From Diphasiastrum complanatum (lineage: Eukaryota; Streptophyta; Lycopodiopsida; Lycopodiales; Lycopodiaceae): a DNA stretch of 64,000 nt. This document shows positions 61,120-64,000 of the stretch, piece by piece. Both the position numbers and the translations under genes were made by a program. How positions within the stretch are numbered: position 1 is the first letter of the stretch; every line of letters starts with the position of its first letter. The stretch lies in assembly GCA_029204225.1 (NCBI GenBank), contig CM055103.1, positions 53,547,538 through 53,611,537 on the forward strand. Direction: 5' to 3'. The notes beneath the pieces are model-generated. The model worked only from the letters and a program-made list of their open reading frames with translations, was not told the DNA's origin and did not search any database.

Positions 61120-62338
61120 CTATAAAAACATGCAAAATGAAAGAAATGATGAACAGTTAGTTCCATGTTTTGATTTTTTGAGGACAAGGAAAGATCACTG
61201 CAGAGGGTATAAGATATTGGACAGGAGTTGTGACATGGCCTATCATAAATATTGGTGGTGGACATCAGAGATGGCTGAAGCTCCAGAAATATACCAATAT
61301 CCTATTTGAAACCATCATGAACGAAAATCCAGAGTATAAGGCTTTGCCAGAAAAACAAATTCAAAAGTCTCCACTAATGTCTAGACATCAACTGCTTGCC
61401 ATGTAATGCTAGTCATAGAATTGAGATTGACAACCTTTTTCAATGCCGTCCTACTATGGCCTTTGCAAGGACTATTATACCTCAATTCAAGAGCTAGAAG
61501 CTTTTAGTCCCCCCTAGACAGTATAAAAATCTGACTGATTGTCTATTGATCGAAGCAGAACCAAACATTGACCTCACGTGTTTTCTGTATGGTTGCCATC
61601 GTAAGCTATGTTGGCCCCTCTGTACTACATAGCAAATTCTCTTAAGTCACAATCAGTCAAGCTTCAAAGACTCCTTTGTAGTGACAAATGCAAAATCTAA
61701 CAATGTATTCAGCAGGTTTTGAAAACCAACTTTGGAACCAACATTCTTCATGTACTAAGGGATCTCTACACGACCTTTCCATTCACTCTCAAAATAGTTT
61801 CAGCTTTCTTGAGAAGTCATTAGTTTATGCCACACTCCTAACAGGTAGCATATTTGTTAACTTCTTATATTCTTCTTTGATCAACAATCAAGCCAACAGA
61901 TTATACAATAACTGTCCTTATTTTAATTCTCGTTTCATCCAAGCTCCTGTAACCTGTTCAATTCCAATTTCTTGGTAAAATATGTCATAGCTGCTTTTCA
62001 GTCTTTCATATGTCATCATGGATGACTAACAATGGGGGATTACTAACATGAAGGGCTGGTTGAAGACAGTTGATAGTTGACAATACTTTCAGTTTTTCAC
62101 GAGCCATTCCCAAGTGTTAATACCTAAAGGGTACATAGGCTGCCTGGCCAAGGCATAGAGGACCTATTCGCCCCCCCCTGTGTGTGTGACTCTCTCTCTC
62201 TCTCTCATGCGTGCGTGGGTGTGTAGCCTCTCAGCCCCCAGAATTCCCCAAGGATGGGCCTCCAATTTCATAAGTGAAACCTTGTCAAACACATGCACTT
62301 TCAGGAGCTTGTGCTTTCGCAATGTTCTACTTAAGTCA
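61120..62338. other. Upstream part of the ACP gene, undefined
   Basis: Probably ACP intron 1. I searched the minus strand for a transit-peptide exon ending in a phase-0 donor and found none convincing. A short TC run sits at about 62190-62206. Confidence 0.4.
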
Positions 62339-62429
62339 GTTCCTGGAAGTGCACAATGTTGTGCACATCCAGGAACCCCATTTTTTTATGTCCAAAAATT
62401 AGGCCGAGTTCCTGGATGTGCACATCCAG
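62339..62429. repeat. Hairpin and adjacent perfect palindrome
   Basis: 62339-62376 can fold: GTTCCTGGA pairs with TCCAGGAAC and TGCACAA with TTGTGCA, separated only by small symmetrical 2-nt bulges and a 2-nt loop. Thirty-five bases further on, 62412-62429 is an exact 18-bp palindrome, CTGGATGTGCACATCCAG, built from the same GTGCACATCCAG words. The pair probably belongs to the LTR of the flanking Copia element. Confidence 0.85.
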
Positions 62430-64000
62430 ATCTGGACGACCATATGGAAGTTTAGCCAGAAAAGGACGCATGTGGCACCTCCTGACAACTTTCAGGTTCT
62501 GCCAAGAAGTACAAAAGACATGGTTTTGTAGAATTGTTTGTTGCATGTGGGGCACTTGTGTTGCCATAGTAACTGCCTTACTTTACAAAAAACAGTCAAG
62601 GTCATTCCCAACATCCATTTATGATAATTTGGAATGGAACAACATGCCCAATTAACGGGAGTAGAAAACTGGTCAAGGGCATTATATGATAATATACCCT
62701 CCCGCATGATCTTCTTGTACATGCTCCATTACGTCTGTGTCATTGTTATTATATCACTGTGGGCTTTAAGGGTGGCCAAGTTCACCTCTTCCAACACTCC
62801 CTCTTGAACTTGACACCCTTTTCAACCGATTCCCATTGCTCTTCGGTGCCTTTCAAATGCCGCTTTGTCAAGAGGCTTAGCGAGAATATCTGCCGTCATG
62901 TCATCAGATTTGAGGTATTCAATTTAGATTCTATAATTCAGATTTATTTATCAAATCTCTAATGTGATGATACTTCAAGTGAATGTGTTTGGTCCTTGAA
63001 TGAAATATTGGATCTTGAGTCAGGCAAATGACACTTGATAGTCTATCTTCATGCTAGTGGGCTGTATCTACTCCTCGCATAATTGCATCAGCATTTGCCT
63101 CAACCATGCTATTTCGTTAGGATTTTTGGATCCTGCAATGTATTCAACTTCACAAGATGGTTGAGCAATGAGTTACTGCTATTTGCAAATCCAGCTTACT
63201 GGACCACATAGTATAAAGCATCCACCTGTAATTGATTTGCTATCATCTCTGCATCCTGCCCAACTTGCATCGCTAAAAGTATTCCATTGTCACTTGCGTA
63301 AGTGATTCCTAAGCGTGATCTCTGCTTCAAATACTAAAGCACTCTTTTCGCTAATTTCCAGCGCTGCATTCCAACATTGCTTGAAAATTGAGTGAGTGAA
63401 TATACTGTAAATGCAAGGTCGAGTCTGGGAATAGCCTTCATAACGGACTTTTCTACCTCAATTTTAGGGCAGTCCTTCTTGGAGAGCTTAAGTCCTTGAG
63501 CCATAGGAATATCCTTCCACTTGCATTCCAGCATTCTATATTGAGTTAAAATCTTCAATTGGTATGTGCATATATGCTGCACATACGAAGACCTTGATAT
63601 GAGAGAGATCTGGTTTATTGCCTGTCCACATGTGAAATGGCGTTCTTCCATCTACTGCCTTTGTCAGAGTTCTATTTTGTAGATAGGCTCAGCCGAGAAT
63701 CCTTTCAGAACCTTAGATTGAACCATCATACAACGAGCTGCTTCCATAAGCGTACGGTTCCTTCTTTCTGCCGCTCCATTATATATGGAACTGTGTATTG
63801 CCTATCGACTCCATGAGGTTTGCAAAATTCCTTGAACTCCAAGCTTGTGTACTCTCCACCATTGTCTGATCTAAGTGCCTTCAGCAGCTGATTTCCTGTC
63901 TGCTTTTCAACAATGCTTTATAATCTTTGAAAGCTTGGATTTCAGCTTCAAGAAATAAACAAATGTCATGTGGCTTAGCTCGTCGATGAAGGTCATGAAA
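62430..64000 (-). mobile_element. Copia remnant: integrase fused to RNase H, with polypurine tract and part of the 3' LTR
   Basis: Minus-strand order from the window edge: integrase core (FMTFIDELSHMTFVYFLK at about 64000-63947, a broken DNGGEY region near 63865, [14 protein letters not shown] near 63750), then MAQGLKLSKKDCPKI (about 63500-63450) and DLAFTVYSLTQFSSN from the RT/RNase H boundary. RNase H follows (DNGILFSDASWAGCRDD near 63280, then a degraded AFERHRRAMGIG near 62840). AAGAGGGAG at 62805-62797 is a polypurine tract, and TGTTGG from 62796 starts the 3' LTR, whose far end I could not place. The reverse transcriptase core is deleted and many stops are present. The element runs past the right edge of the window. 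Confidence 0.85.

Noticed and set aside
61570-61600. ATG followed by ATIQKT on the minus strand as ACP exon 1
   Set aside because: The only nearby GTGAGG donor is in phase 1, whereas exon 2 needs phase 0.
62331-62567. MATQVPHMQ... minus-strand frame as the missing ACP first exon
   Set aside because: It lies within the probable Copia 3' LTR, has no phase-0 donor at a sensible place, and does not look like a plastid transit peptide.

Overview
This is a nuclear genome segment of a land plant. Three of its genes encode plant-type proteins: an SCL30-type plant SR splicing factor, a plastid-type acyl carrier protein and an RLCK-VII (PBL19-like) kinase. It also carries a fourth multi-exon gene, a carboxylesterase-like gene, plant-style Ty1/copia retrotransposons, telobox-rich promoter DNA and long GA/CT and CA microsatellites. 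The base composition is AT-rich and introns range from about 80 bp to 7.6 kb. A seed-free plant is possible, but the sequence alone does not settle the lineage.

Layout. 1-5.5 kb: retrotransposon debris (a Copia gag-RT remnant on the minus strand), a 53/61-bp minisatellite and a GC-rich nested tandem repeat. 5.6-6.2 kb: a truncated carboxylesterase-like gene whose nucleophile serine is displaced. 8.15-13.4 kb (minus): a complete four-exon receptor-like cytoplasmic kinase. 15.8-18.3 kb (minus): a 5'-LTR-bearing Copia fragment. 17.76-26.2 kb: two near-identical 4.2-kb copies of one segment in direct tandem, starting inside that LTR and carrying an older Copia remnant. 28.4-32.4 kb (minus): a complete eight-exon 5'-methylthioadenosine nucleosidase with a telobox-rich upstream region. 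33-45.6 kb: gene-poor, with an LTR plus primer-binding site, several minisatellites and long CA/TC arrays. 46.1-55.9 kb (plus): a complete six-exon SCL-type SR protein gene with a 7.6-kb first intron. 59.4-61.1 kb (minus): the 3' three exons of a plastid acyl carrier protein gene, with a non-LTR-like fragment in its last intron. 62.7-64 kb (minus): a Copia integrase-RNase H remnant.

The recognisable genes are unrelated housekeeping or signalling genes (methionine salvage, fatty-acid synthesis, pre-mRNA splicing, immune-type kinase). They do not form a pathway cluster. I reconstructed reading frames exon by exon: the kinase (442 aa), nucleosidase (265 aa) and SR protein (211/212 aa) all join in frame with GT-AG introns. 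I found no convincing new multi-gene system. The best leads are the recent 4.2-kb tandem duplication, the GXGSG carboxylesterase, a retroposed tRNA-like unit with flanking direct repeats, and the NAGNAG acceptor in the SR gene.
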